Source: JBAZKK01 sp964456925
GTDB taxonomy: Bacteria; Omnitrophota; Gorgyraeia; Gygaellales; Profunditerraquicolaceae
Reading direction: 5' to 3'
Length of the DNA: 35,141 nucleotides
Assembly (NCBI GenBank): GCA_964456925.1
Contig: CAYWCX010000006.1
Coordinates: 1 to 35,141 of the forward strand
The translations under genes and the position numbers were made by a program. Shown here piece by piece: positions 1 through 8,095 of this stretch (its first letter is position 1; every line of letters begins with the position of its first letter). A model generated the notes under the pieces. It made no database searches and was not told where the DNA came from. It was given only the letters and a program-made list of their open reading frames with translations.

Positions 1-191
1 CGTCTTAATATGTTTCGCGGGTGGCTTGGGCTGGATTCGAGCGGGGCGTCCGAGGAACCCGAGCGGGCACGGTTCACCTGCTATTAAATTATCGGTGAGA
101 GCGAGGGCCCGAGAGGCCGAGCGAAATTTTGCCTCTGCCTGAGGCAAAATGAGCGTCCCCGCGAGAAACAGACCAAGACAACCGCGATGAT
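1..191. other. Left-edge intergenic stretch downstream of ruvB
   Basis: No convincing gene is seen here. The stretch is rich in GAGCG/CGAGCGG words, and it contains a clean hairpin at 126-150. A 25-codon ATG frame (10-87, plus strand) is too short and too unsupported to call. I see no tRNA cloverleaf and no promoter. It could be the 3' trailer of the ruvB transcript or part of a dispersed repeat. Confidence 0.4.
126..150. repeat. Perfect 10-bp inverted repeat (hairpin)
   Basis: ATTTTGCCTC (126-135) and GAGGCAAAAT (141-150) pair perfectly around a 5-base loop. It lies about 40 bases past the ruvB stop, so it could end or stabilise the ruvB transcript. However, no T-run follows the stem on the minus strand (TTCGC follows), so I do not call it an intrinsic terminator. 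Confidence 0.55.
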
Positions 192-1262
192 TTATTTATC
201 GAATAATTCCTGCTGGTTGTCGAATTTCTTTCCGAAGTGTTCGAAGGCGATTTTTGTGGCGACTCTTCCGCGCGGGGTGCGCTTCAAATACCCGACCTTT
301 AAAAGGTACGGCTCTACGGTATCGACGATTGTATCGACTTCCTCGTTGAGGCTGGCAGCGAGAGATTCCACTCCTACCGGCCCGCCGCTGTAAGACTCAA
401 GGATTACCTTGAGCACCTTGCGGTCAAGGTCATCGAGGCCCGCCTTATCAATCCCCAGTTCATCGAGGGTGCGGCTGGCGACCTCAAAGTTAATCTTGCC
501 GATTTTTAAAACCTGGGCGTAGTCCCTGACGCGGCGCAGGAGGCGGTTGGCAATCCGCGGGGTGCCGCGCGCACGCCGGCCAATCTCCGCTGCTGCATCG
601 TCGTCTATCTCCATGCTTAAAATCTTAGCGGAGTGCTTGATAATCTTTGCGAGGTCCTCCACCGGATAAAAATCCAAGTGATAGAATATCCCGAACCTGC
701 CGCGCAAAGGAGCGGATAATAAACCGCTTCTGGTGGTAGCGCCTACCAGGGTAAAAGGCTTAAGGTTAAACTTGATGGTCTTGGCATAAGGTCCTTTGTC
801 AATCACGAAATCAATCTGGAAGGTCTCCATCGCCGGATAGAGGAACTCTTCTACTACTTTTGACAAACGATGGATTTCGTCGATAAAAAGAATGTCGCCT
901 TTCTCCAGGTTAGTGAGGATGCCGATAAGATCGCCGGCCCTCTCAATCGCCGGGCCGGAAGTGGCGGTAATCTTGGTATTCATCTCGTGGGCAATGATAT
1001 GGGCAAGGGAAGTTTTACCCAGCCCCGGGGGCCCGGAAAAAAGGATATGCTCTAAGGGCTCTTTGCGCTGTTTGGCAGCGGCGAGGCAAACCTTGAGGTT
1101 CTCAAGAATCTCTTTCTGGCCTACAAAAGTGGAAAGCCGGCTCGGACGAAGCGAGATATTTAAGACTACGTCTTCCTCGGACTCCTGCTCGCCGGCGATA
1201 ACCTGATTATGCGCGAGGGGCGTCGTGCCCTTAATTAATTTCTGCCTTGTTTCTCTGGTCAT
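192..1262 (-). CDS. ruvB: Holliday junction branch migration ATPase RuvB
   Basis: RuvB is the AAA+ motor that drives branch migration of Holliday junctions with RuvA, before RuvC resolution. The 356-residue protein has the expected length and parts. Walker A GPPGLGKT is at about 77-84, Walker B ILFIDEIH at about 124-131, and the sensor/arginine-finger segment LVGATTRSG near 173, followed by LRGRFG. The C-terminal winged helix contains GGPVGVESLA and RTPRGRVAT. It is the last gene of the run that starts at uppS. Its ATG lies 32 bases inside the end of scpA and has no clear Shine-Dalgarno sequence, so translation is probably coupled to scpA. ruvA and ruvC are not in the window. The function is certain; the exact start is less so. 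Confidence 0.97.
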   Translation of the reverse strand: MTRETRQKLIKGTTPLAHNQVIAGEQESEEDVVLNISLRPSRLSTFVGQKEILENLKVCLAAAKQRKEPLEHILFSGPPGLGKTSLAHIIAHEMNTKITATSGPAIERAGDLIGILTNLEKGDILFIDEIHRLSKVVEEFLYPAMETFQIDFVIDKGPYAKTIKFNLKPFTLVGATTRSGLLSAPLRGRFGIFYHLDFYPVEDLAKIIKHSAKILSMEIDDDAAAEIGRRARGTPRIANRLLRRVRDYAQVLKIGKINFEVASRTLDELGIDKAGLDDLDRKVLKVILESYSGGPVGVESLAASLNEEVDTIVDTVEPYLLKVGYLKRTPRGRVATKIAFEHFGKKFDNQQELFDK

Positions 1263-1995
1263 AGGGGATGATGTTGTTTTCGTTACGCATTATTTCGATT
1301 TCACCGAAAAGGCCCTTCTGCCGGATGACAATTTCCTTTACGCGTATCAGTTCCAGGATTGCCAGAAAAGTAACGATAATCTCCATTTTGTTTTTGGCCT
1401 TGGAGAATAATTCCGAAACCCGCTTGCTGGGCTCCAGCATCATCAGGTGCAGGATCTGGTGCACCTTGCCCTCGATGGTAAATTCGTCCTTGATTACCTC
1501 ATAAAATAATTCCCGCGGGACTTCTTCCAGGGCTTTGGTAAAGGCGTTGATGAGGTCGAAGATGCTCGCTTCAAAGTAAACCTCTCCTTCCTCCTTGGCT
1601 TCAACCTTATGCGCATCGGACTTGGGGCCTGCCTTAAAAACATCCTGCTGCCCGGCCTCTCTCTGCCTCAGGTTCTCGGCAATCTCCTTGAACCTCTCGT
1701 ATTCCAGGAGACGGCGCACCAGCTCGGCGCGCGGGTCCTCTTCCTCTTCGGCAGCAGCGGCCTCCTCTGCCGGAAGCAGCATCTTGGATTTAATCTGCAT
1801 CAGCGTCGCCGCCATTACCAGGAATTCTCCGGCGATATTCAAATCCAAGAGCCGCATCAATTCGATGTATTTAAGGTACTGCTCGGTAATCTTGGCAATG
1901 GGGATATCGTAGATGTTGAGGTGGTCTTTTTTGACCAGGTATAGCAGAAGGTCTAACGGGCCTTCAAATATTTCAAGCCTGACTTTATAGCTCAT
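1231..1995 (-). CDS. scpA: Segregation and condensation protein A (kleisin ScpA)
   Basis: ScpA is the kleisin of the bacterial SMC condensin; it bridges the SMC heads and binds ScpB. The N-terminus shows the family signature (YKVRLEIFEGPLDLLLYLVK) and the following ITEQYLKYI helix. An acidic linker (AAAAEEEEDPRAELVRRLLE) leads to a C-terminal winged-helix region. I start it at the ATG at 1995 (254 residues), not at the upstream frame opening at 2052. This ATG forms an ATGA overlap with the trpS stop, and the signature begins three residues after it. The upstream 19 residues look like out-of-frame trpS sequence. scpB, often its neighbour, is absent; ruvB follows instead. Confidence 0.95.
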   Translation of the reverse strand: MSYKVRLEIFEGPLDLLLYLVKKDHLNIYDIPIAKITEQYLKYIELMRLLDLNIAGEFLVMAATLMQIKSKMLLPAEEAAAAEEEEDPRAELVRRLLEYERFKEIAENLRQREAGQQDVFKAGPKSDAHKVEAKEEGEVYFEASIFDLINAFTKALEEVPRELFYEVIKDEFTIEGKVHQILHLMMLEPSKRVSELFSKAKNKMEIIVTFLAILELIRVKEIVIRQKGLFGEIEIMRNENNIIPYDQRNKAEIN

Positions 1996-2972
1996 ATCTT
2001 CATCGCTTCCCGGGCTTCTTTGATGGTGCGGCTGGCAACCTCGCCGGCGCACTTGTTGCCTTCCTCTAAAATTTTAAACACCGCGGATTTATCCTTAAGC
2101 AGCTCCTCCCTTTTTTTATGAAAGGGCATTAATCTTTCGATAAGCGCTGCGGCTAACTTCTTTTTGCAGTCGGTGCACCCTAATTTGGCGTGGACGCACC
2201 AGTCGTGCACCTCCTGTTGCATCGATGGAGCGAATAAAGCATAATAGGAAAACACATTGCAGGTATCCGGATGGCCCTTATCGCTTAATTTAATCCGCTT
2301 GGGGTCGGTGAACATCTCCCCCGTTTTTTTCTTAATCGTATCTTCGGAATCCGAAAGGTTGATGGTGTTGTCGTAACTCTTGCTCATCTTCCTGCCGTCC
2401 AGACCTAAAAGCCGCGGCATCTCGGTTAAAAGTGCGCGGGGCTCGGGGAATAATTCTTTGCGGTAAAGACTGTTGAAACGCCGCCCGATTTCGCGGGTAA
2501 GTTCAAGATGCGGCAGCTGGTCTTCCCCTACCGGGACGGCATCCGCTTTATAAAGCAGGATGTCGGCAGCCTGTAATACCGGATACCCGAGGAACCCGTA
2601 AGTATGCAAGTTGCGGGATTTCACTTCGCGCAGTTGTTCTTTATAGGTAGGGCACCTCTCCAGCCACCCTAACGGCACAAAACAGGAAAAAATCATGTTG
2701 AGCTCCAGGTGCTGGGGCACCTGCGATTGCACAAAGAGGGTGGACTTTTTGGGGTCAATTCCGGCGCTGAGCCAGTCTATCACATTATCAACGGCGTATT
2801 CCGGTATCTTGCCGGGATTTTCGTATTCGCCCATCAGGGCGTGCCAGTCCGCCACCATAAAGAAACATTCGTATTCCCCCTGAAGTTTCACCCAGTTATC
2901 CAGCGCCCCTACCAGATGCCCGAGGTGCAGTCTTCCGGTAGGACGCATCCCGCTTAATATGCGCTTTTTCAT
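1992..2972 (-). CDS. trpS: Tryptophanyl-tRNA synthetase
   Basis: A class I aminoacyl-tRNA synthetase that charges tRNA-Trp. The HIGH motif appears as HLGH at residues 16-19 within RPTGRLHLGHLVGAL. The KMSKS loop is intact in LDGRKMSKSYDN near residue 195. The length of 326 residues is normal for bacterial TrpRS. A Cys pair (GCTDCKKKLAAALIE) in the C-terminal helical domain is also visible. The gene has ATGA overlaps on both sides: its ATG overlaps the infB stop, and its stop overlaps the scpA start. It is therefore embedded in a translationally coupled string. Confidence 0.97.
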   Translation of the reverse strand: MKKRILSGMRPTGRLHLGHLVGALDNWVKLQGEYECFFMVADWHALMGEYENPGKIPEYAVDNVIDWLSAGIDPKKSTLFVQSQVPQHLELNMIFSCFVPLGWLERCPTYKEQLREVKSRNLHTYGFLGYPVLQAADILLYKADAVPVGEDQLPHLELTREIGRRFNSLYRKELFPEPRALLTEMPRLLGLDGRKMSKSYDNTINLSDSEDTIKKKTGEMFTDPKRIKLSDKGHPDTCNVFSYYALFAPSMQQEVHDWCVHAKLGCTDCKKKLAAALIERLMPFHKKREELLKDKSAVFKILEEGNKCAGEVASRTIKEAREAMKI

Positions 2973-5122
2973 AGTTTTCTGGCGATCTTCTCTATTTCAA
3001 AAGCCTCGATGCTGTCGCCCTCCTGGTAATTGTCAAAACCGCCGATGGCAATGCCGCATTCAAACCCCTCGGCAACTTCCCGCACATCGTCCTTGAAACG
3101 TTTAAGGGATGAAATCTTGCCTTCGAATATCGCCTCGCCGTTTCGCACCAGCGCCACCTGGGCGCTGCGCGTAATCTTGCCCTTGGTTACAAAACATCCC
3201 GCAATGGAGCCGGCGCGCGAAAGCTTAAAGACCTTCCTGACCTCTGCCCTCCCCATAAACACCTTTTTAAGTTTGGGTTCGAGCATACCCTCCAGGGCGG
3301 CCTTGATATCATTGGCTAATTCGTAGATGATATTATAGGTGCGCGCATCCACCCCTTCTTTTTCAATCAACTCCTTGGCGCGCTCGTCGGCATTAACATT
3401 AAAACCCAGGATCAGGGCATTGGAGGCCACTGCCAGTATCACATCCGAGGAGTTAATGTTGCCGGTGCACTCATGGATAATCTGAAGTTTGATTTCGGGG
3501 GTCTCTAATTTACTCAAGGTCTCTTTAATCGCCTCAATAGAGCCGTTTACATCAGCCTTCAAGATGAGTTTGAGCTCTTTGAGTTTTCCTTCCTTAATCT
3601 GGGTGTGGAGGTCCTCGAGGCTGATCCTCTTTACTGCCTTGACCTGCTGCTGTTTCTCCAATTCCTGCCTCTTGAGCGCGATATCGCGGGCGAGTTTCTC
3701 GTCCTCCAGCACAAAAAACTGTTCCCCGGACTGTGGCACGCCTGATAGGCCCAAAACCTCTACCGGCATTGCCGGGCCTGCCGAGGTAACCTGCTGGCCG
3801 CGGTAATTAAACATCGCGCGAATCCTGCCGTAATTGGTGCCGACGACGATGGTCTCGTTGCTGTGCAGGGTGCCGTTCTGCACCAGGAGCGTTGCCACCG
3901 GGCCTTTACCCTTACTGATCCTTGCCTCTACCACCACGCCCTGCGCTAACCTGTTGGGGTTGGCTTTCAACTCCAGCATCTGCGACTCCAGGATAATCAT
4001 CTCCAATAGATTATCAATGCCTTCGCCGGTCTTTGCCGATACCGGCACGGTAATAGTCTTGCCGCCCCAGTCCTCGGGATTGAGGTTAAGCTCCACGAGT
4101 TGTTTTTTTACCCGGTCAGGCTCTGCCTGGGATTTATCGATTTTATTAATCGCCACGATTATCGATACCCCGGCAGCGCGGCTGTGGTTAATCGCTTCTA
4201 TCGTCTGGGGCATAACGCCGTCATCCGCAGCCACTACCAATACCACGATATCGGTAAGGCTTGCACCGCGCGCACGCATCGCAGTAAAAGCCTCGTGCCC
4301 CGGGGTGTCGAGGAATGTAATTTCTCCGTGCGCAAGGGTTACGCGGTAGGCGCCGATATGCTGGGTAATGCCTCCGTGCTCGGAATCCGCAACCTTGGTC
4401 TTACGGATGGCATCCAATAATGAAGTCTTGCCGTGGTCCACGTGCCCCATAAAGGTAACTATCGGCGGACGCGGCTTGAGTTCCTGGGGATTATCGGGCT
4501 TCTGGTGAATACGTAAAGCCAGCTCTTCTTCGTCGGGAGCGCTAATAATACGAAAACCGAATTTCGCGCAAATCTCGCTGGCCAAGGCGTTATCAAGAGT
4601 CTGGTTAATCCCTGACATAATCCCTTTATCCAAAAGAACCTTTAATAATACCGAGGGCTTTTCCTGAAGTCTTACCGCAAGGTCCTTGAGGTTAATGGGG
4701 AGTTTGAGTTCCAGCTCTTTTAATTCTATCTTAGCCGGCGCAGGAGCGGGCTTGGGTGCCGGCGCGGGCTTGGGTGCAACAGCAGGTTTGGGTGCCAGAG
4801 CTGGCTTGGGTGTCGGTATTACCGGCGGTGGTGCGGCCTTTGGCATTGCAACAGGCCGGGGCCGGGGTACTGCCGGAGGTTTTACTGCTATTTTTTCTTG
4901 AGGCGCTGCGACAGGGGCATGAGCGGTTATTCTCTCAACGGGTTTGGGAGGGGCTGCCTTTTTGGCGTGTGCCGGCTTTGCTGCCTTTGCAGCAACAGCC
5001 GGACCCTTGGCGGCCTTTTTAACAACGGGTTTTACCGCTGCCTTACGGCTGACCTTGGCAGCGCTTTTCGTAACCTTCTTTTTCGCGACGCCGCTCTCTT
5101 TTTTACTCTTTGGTTTTGGCAT
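2969..5122 (-). CDS. infB: Translation initiation factor IF-2
   Basis: IF-2 is the GTPase that brings fMet-tRNA to the 30S subunit and promotes subunit joining. I use the ATG at 5122 (717 residues) rather than a TTG at 5161; both lie inside the end of nusA, and the ATG is followed directly by the Lys-rich leader. Residues 1-130 are low-complexity Ala/Pro/Lys with tandem APKPA units. The IF2_N module (LKDLAVRLQEKPSVLLKVLL) follows. Then come the G domain (G1 GHVDHGKT at 226-233, G3 DTPGHEAFT, G4 NKID, G5 SAK) and domains II-IV. The rimP-nusA-infB order is classical; rbfA, a common next gene, is replaced by trpS. Confidence 0.97.
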   Translation of the reverse strand: MPKPKSKKESGVAKKKVTKSAAKVSRKAAVKPVVKKAAKGPAVAAKAAKPAHAKKAAPPKPVERITAHAPVAAPQEKIAVKPPAVPRPRPVAMPKAAPPPVIPTPKPALAPKPAVAPKPAPAPKPAPAPAKIELKELELKLPINLKDLAVRLQEKPSVLLKVLLDKGIMSGINQTLDNALASEICAKFGFRIISAPDEEELALRIHQKPDNPQELKPRPPIVTFMGHVDHGKTSLLDAIRKTKVADSEHGGITQHIGAYRVTLAHGEITFLDTPGHEAFTAMRARGASLTDIVVLVVAADDGVMPQTIEAINHSRAAGVSIIVAINKIDKSQAEPDRVKKQLVELNLNPEDWGGKTITVPVSAKTGEGIDNLLEMIILESQMLELKANPNRLAQGVVVEARISKGKGPVATLLVQNGTLHSNETIVVGTNYGRIRAMFNYRGQQVTSAGPAMPVEVLGLSGVPQSGEQFFVLEDEKLARDIALKRQELEKQQQVKAVKRISLEDLHTQIKEGKLKELKLILKADVNGSIEAIKETLSKLETPEIKLQIIHECTGNINSSDVILAVASNALILGFNVNADERAKELIEKEGVDARTYNIIYELANDIKAALEGMLEPKLKKVFMGRAEVRKVFKLSRAGSIAGCFVTKGKITRSAQVALVRNGEAIFEGKISSLKRFKDDVREVAEGFECGIAIGGFDNYQEGDSIEAFEIEKIARKL

Positions 5123-6371
5123 TTGATTTCTTATTATGCCCCAGTTTCTTGGCTTCGGCAATCAACTTTTTCGCTTTCTTCTCGCCGATACCCTCGACCT
5201 GCATCAAATCCTCGGGGGCAGCCTTCAAAATATCATCAATGGCGCTAAATCCCGCTTCTTTAAGCTTCGCCAGGGTCTTTTCTCCTACTCCGCTTAAACC
5301 CTCTAACCCGGTAACCCGCTTTTCTTTTGCTGCGGCTTTTTTCTTCTTCGGCTCGGGTTTTGACTCGGCGGCTTTAGCTGCTTCGGCAGGGGCTTCCTCC
5401 TTACCGATTGCTTCCATCGCTGCCCTGGCAAGCATCTCCTTGGTGCGAATGTCCAACTCCCATCCGACCAGCCGCGAAGCCAAACGCACGTTCTGTCCGT
5501 GTTTGCCGATTGCCAGGGAAAGCTGGTCGTTTTCTACGATAACCTCGGCTTTGAGTTTATCCTTGTCCAGTTTTATCTCGCTGATCTTTGCCGGTGCAAG
5601 CGCCGCCTTGATATATTCACGGATATCATCGCTGTAACGCACGATATCGATCTTTTCCCCGTTTAATTCATTGACGATATTCCTGACGCGGTTACCGCGC
5701 ATCCCCACGCAGGCACCCACCGAATCCACCTTTTCGTTCTTGGACCAGACCGCAATCTTGGTGCGCTCTCCTGCCTCGCGCGAAATGGATTTTATCTCCA
5801 CGATACCTTCATAAATCTCGGGGACCTCCAGCTCAAACAATTCCTTTACCAGGTTCGGGTGGGTGCGCGAAAGGACGATCTGCGTGCCGCGGCTGTCCTT
5901 CTTGACATCCAGCACAAAGGCGCGGATACGCTGCCCCTGCCTGAACTCCTCGCGCACAGACTGCTCCCGCTTGGGTAACAGGCCTTCGGCCTTACCCAGA
6001 AGGTCCACAATGATATTGCCCTTTTCAAAACGGTAAACCGTTCCGGCGACAATCTCTCCTACCTTACCCTGAAACTCGGTAAATACCACTTCCTTTTCCG
6101 CTTCGCGGATTTTCTGGATAATCACCTGACGGGCGGTGGAAGCCGCGATACGGCCGAAATCAATGCCGGTAATCTCCTTGTTGTTCTTATAAGCCCGCAT
6201 GTCGCCGCTCTCCTGGTCCAGGACAACCTTGAGTTCGTCGTCGGCACCGAGGTCAACGACCTTACGCGCCGCACTAAGCAGCGCGCTCTCCACTGCCGCG
6301 ACCAGCACTTCTTTTTTAATCCCTTTTTCTCTCTCGATCTGCTCTATGATTGTCAATAATTCCTTGCTCAT
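5103..6371 (-). CDS. nusA: Transcription termination/antitermination factor NusA
   Basis: NusA binds RNA polymerase and nascent RNA to control pausing, termination and antitermination. The 422-residue protein has the RNAP-binding N-terminal domain (about 1-125). An S1 domain follows (about 130-200, GEIVAGTVYRFEKGNIIVDL), then tandem KH domains containing GACVGMRGNRVRNIVNEL and AIGKHGQNVRLASRL. A Lys/Glu-rich linker leads to a C-terminal helix-hairpin-helix region (LEGLSGVGEKTLAKLKEAG, VEGIGEKKAKKLI). The E. coli-style acidic repeats are replaced by this single HhH unit. The start has a good GGAG about 7 bases upstream. It overlaps infB by 20 bases and follows rimP by 12 bases. Confidence 0.97.
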   Translation of the reverse strand: MSKELLTIIEQIEREKGIKKEVLVAAVESALLSAARKVVDLGADDELKVVLDQESGDMRAYKNNKEITGIDFGRIAASTARQVIIQKIREAEKEVVFTEFQGKVGEIVAGTVYRFEKGNIIVDLLGKAEGLLPKREQSVREEFRQGQRIRAFVLDVKKDSRGTQIVLSRTHPNLVKELFELEVPEIYEGIVEIKSISREAGERTKIAVWSKNEKVDSVGACVGMRGNRVRNIVNELNGEKIDIVRYSDDIREYIKAALAPAKISEIKLDKDKLKAEVIVENDQLSLAIGKHGQNVRLASRLVGWELDIRTKEMLARAAMEAIGKEEAPAEAAKAAESKPEPKKKKAAAKEKRVTGLEGLSGVGEKTLAKLKEAGFSAIDDILKAAPEDLMQVEGIGEKKAKKLIAEAKKLGHNKKSNAKTKE

Positions 6372-6383
6372 TGAAATCTCCTA

Positions 6384-6851
6384 TTAACTTTTACGGATTA
6401 CCTGTTTTGCCTTGTTGATGATATTTAAAGGAATCCCGATCTCCCCGCCGTCCTTATCTATAAAAACAGAGTCTTCTGTTACTGCCTTGATTATACCCTG
6501 CCACTCAATCCTTTCTTTTACGGGGCTGGAAAGATAAAGCACTGCCTCTCTTTTGAGGCAGCGCAGGAAATCCGCCCTCGTCTTTAAGGGCCGGTCTAAG
6601 CCCGGAGAGGAAACCTCAAGGATATAATTCTCCTGCAGTATATTCTTCTCCTCCAGTATATTGCCTAACTCCCGGTTAAGCCGGGCGCAGGTATCGATAT
6701 CAATACCGCCTTCGGGATAATCCGCCAGGACGCAGAGAACCAGGTTCCTGCCTTCGCGGCGGTAGTTAAAATCTACCAGCAAAACCCCCTGCTCCTTAAG
6801 ATAACTCTCAATAATCTCGCTCAATTGCGGGATTAAGGCGTCCCTATACAT
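6384..6851 (-). CDS. rimP: Ribosome maturation factor RimP
   Basis: RimP assists 30S subunit maturation. The 155-residue protein carries the family pattern: an N-terminal domain with GVLLVDFNYRREGRNLVLCV, the DIDTCARLNREL stretch, the conserved YILEVSSPGLDRPLK signature, and an Sm-like C-terminal domain (GIIKAVTEDSVFIDKDGGE). Its position directly before nusA-infB is the standard bacterial arrangement. The ATG overlaps the end of proS by 8 bases. Confidence 0.95.
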   Translation of the reverse strand: MYRDALIPQLSEIIESYLKEQGVLLVDFNYRREGRNLVLCVLADYPEGGIDIDTCARLNRELGNILEEKNILQENYILEVSSPGLDRPLKTRADFLRCLKREAVLYLSSPVKERIEWQGIIKAVTEDSVFIDKDGGEIGIPLNIINKAKQVIRKS

Positions 6852-8094
6852 TAAGATTCTCCCTGATGTGTTTTAAGGTTGCGGACGGCGTATCTATCGT
6901 TTTTTTATTGGTGCGGCGGACCTTAAGCTCCAATACATCCTTCTTCAGGGACTCTCTTCCGATAACCACCTGCAGGGTTATTCCGAGGAGGTCTGCGTCT
7001 TTGAATTTAACCCCGGCGCGCTCGTCGCGGTCATCCAATAATACCGCAATGTCGAGTTTCTTCAACTCCTGATAAACCTTGCGCGCCTTCTGCATCATCG
7101 CGGCATCGGTAACATCCAGCGGCAGCACCAGCACCTGGTAAGGGCTGACCTCAGCCGGCCAGATAATCCCGTCCTTGTCATTGTTCTGCCCGATGATAGC
7201 CGGGATGAGCCGCGAAACGCCGATACCGTAACAACCCATGATAATGGGCTTGCGTTTTCCCTCTTCGTCCAGGAAATGCGCCTGGAGGCTCTCGGTGTAT
7301 TTAGTGCCTAATTTAAAGATGTGCCCTATTTCAACGGCATTTACCTTTTCCAGTTTGACCCGGCACTTCGGACAATTATTATCCGTATTTTCTGTAAAGG
7401 GGAATGTCTGGCGGCACCTCGGGCAGATTAAAACGACGTCTTCTCCGTCGGCAGCCGCAACCATAAACTCATGCGAGACCTTCCCGCCCATCACCCCGGG
7501 GTCTGCCTCTACGGTAAGGCAATCCAGGCCGCATCTTTTAAAGATGCGTTTATAGGCCTCGTACATTGCCTGATAATTCTTCTCCAGGCCCTGCTCGTCT
7601 TTATCAAAACTGTAGGCGTCCTTCATAATGAACTCGCAGGCGCGGATTAAACCCGAGCGCGGCCGGATTTCGTCGCGGAACTTAGTCTGGATCTGATATA
7701 AAACCAGCGGCAGCTGGCGGTATGACGAAACGTGACTCTTTACCAAGTCGGTAATCGCTTCTTCGTGGGTAGGGCCGAGGCAGAGGTTCCTTCCGCGGCG
7801 GTCAACAAAACGGATTAACACTTCGCCCAAATCCTTATCCCGGCCAGAGCATTCCCAGAGGCCCAGCGGCTGCAGCGCCGGAAGCAGCAATTCGCTGGCG
7901 CCGGCCGCCTCCATCTCCTGACGGATTATGCGTTCAATGTTATCCAGCACCTTTAAACCTAAGGGTAGATACGAATATACCCCGGCTACCAGCATCCGCA
8001 CCAATCCCGCGCGCAGCATCAACTGATAACTGACAGAATCCGCCTCCTGCGGGACTTCTTTTAAAGTAGGGATTAAAGTCTTTGACCAGAACAT
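6844..8094 (-). CDS. proS: Prolyl-tRNA synthetase lacking the INS editing domain
   Basis: A class II synthetase that charges tRNA-Pro. Motif 2 (KFRDEIRPRSGLIRACEF, about 138-155), the substrate loop LGPTHEE and motif 3 (GCYGIGVSRL) are intact, and the C-terminal anticodon-binding domain is complete. The protein is 416 residues against about 570 in E. coli. The roughly 180-residue INS domain, which hydrolyses Ala-tRNA-Pro, is missing between SHEFMVAAADGED (to about 219) and VEIGHIFKLGTKY (from about 254). In its place is a short segment with two CxxC pairs, C224/C227 and C241/C244, which looks like a zinc ribbon. Alphaproteobacterial ProRS proteins are also known to lack INS; the Cys4 insert is the unusual part. 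Confidence 0.95.
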   Translation of the reverse strand: MFWSKTLIPTLKEVPQEADSVSYQLMLRAGLVRMLVAGVYSYLPLGLKVLDNIERIIRQEMEAAGASELLLPALQPLGLWECSGRDKDLGEVLIRFVDRRGRNLCLGPTHEEAITDLVKSHVSSYRQLPLVLYQIQTKFRDEIRPRSGLIRACEFIMKDAYSFDKDEQGLEKNYQAMYEAYKRIFKRCGLDCLTVEADPGVMGGKVSHEFMVAAADGEDVVLICPRCRQTFPFTENTDNNCPKCRVKLEKVNAVEIGHIFKLGTKYTESLQAHFLDEEGKRKPIIMGCYGIGVSRLIPAIIGQNNDKDGIIWPAEVSPYQVLVLPLDVTDAAMMQKARKVYQELKKLDIAVLLDDRDERAGVKFKDADLLGITLQVVIGRESLKKDVLELKVRRTNKKTIDTPSATLKHIRENLNV

Positions 8095-8095
8095 T

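Noticed and set aside
1..120. tRNA or other structured RNA gene
   Set aside because: No acceptor stem, T-loop or anticodon arm could be placed; only short GC-rich repeats are seen.
3834..4349. 171-codon open frame on the plus strand
   Set aside because: Antisense to the IF-2 GTPase domain, without motifs.
4740..4900. Tandem Pro/Ala/Lys coding repeats as a mobile or foreign repeat
   Set aside because: These are the low-complexity N-terminal linker of IF-2, common in this protein.
5110..5637. 175-codon open frame on the plus strand
   Set aside because: Antisense to the nusA C-terminus; its Ser/Phe/Ala-rich product mirrors Lys/Glu/Ala-rich nusA codons.
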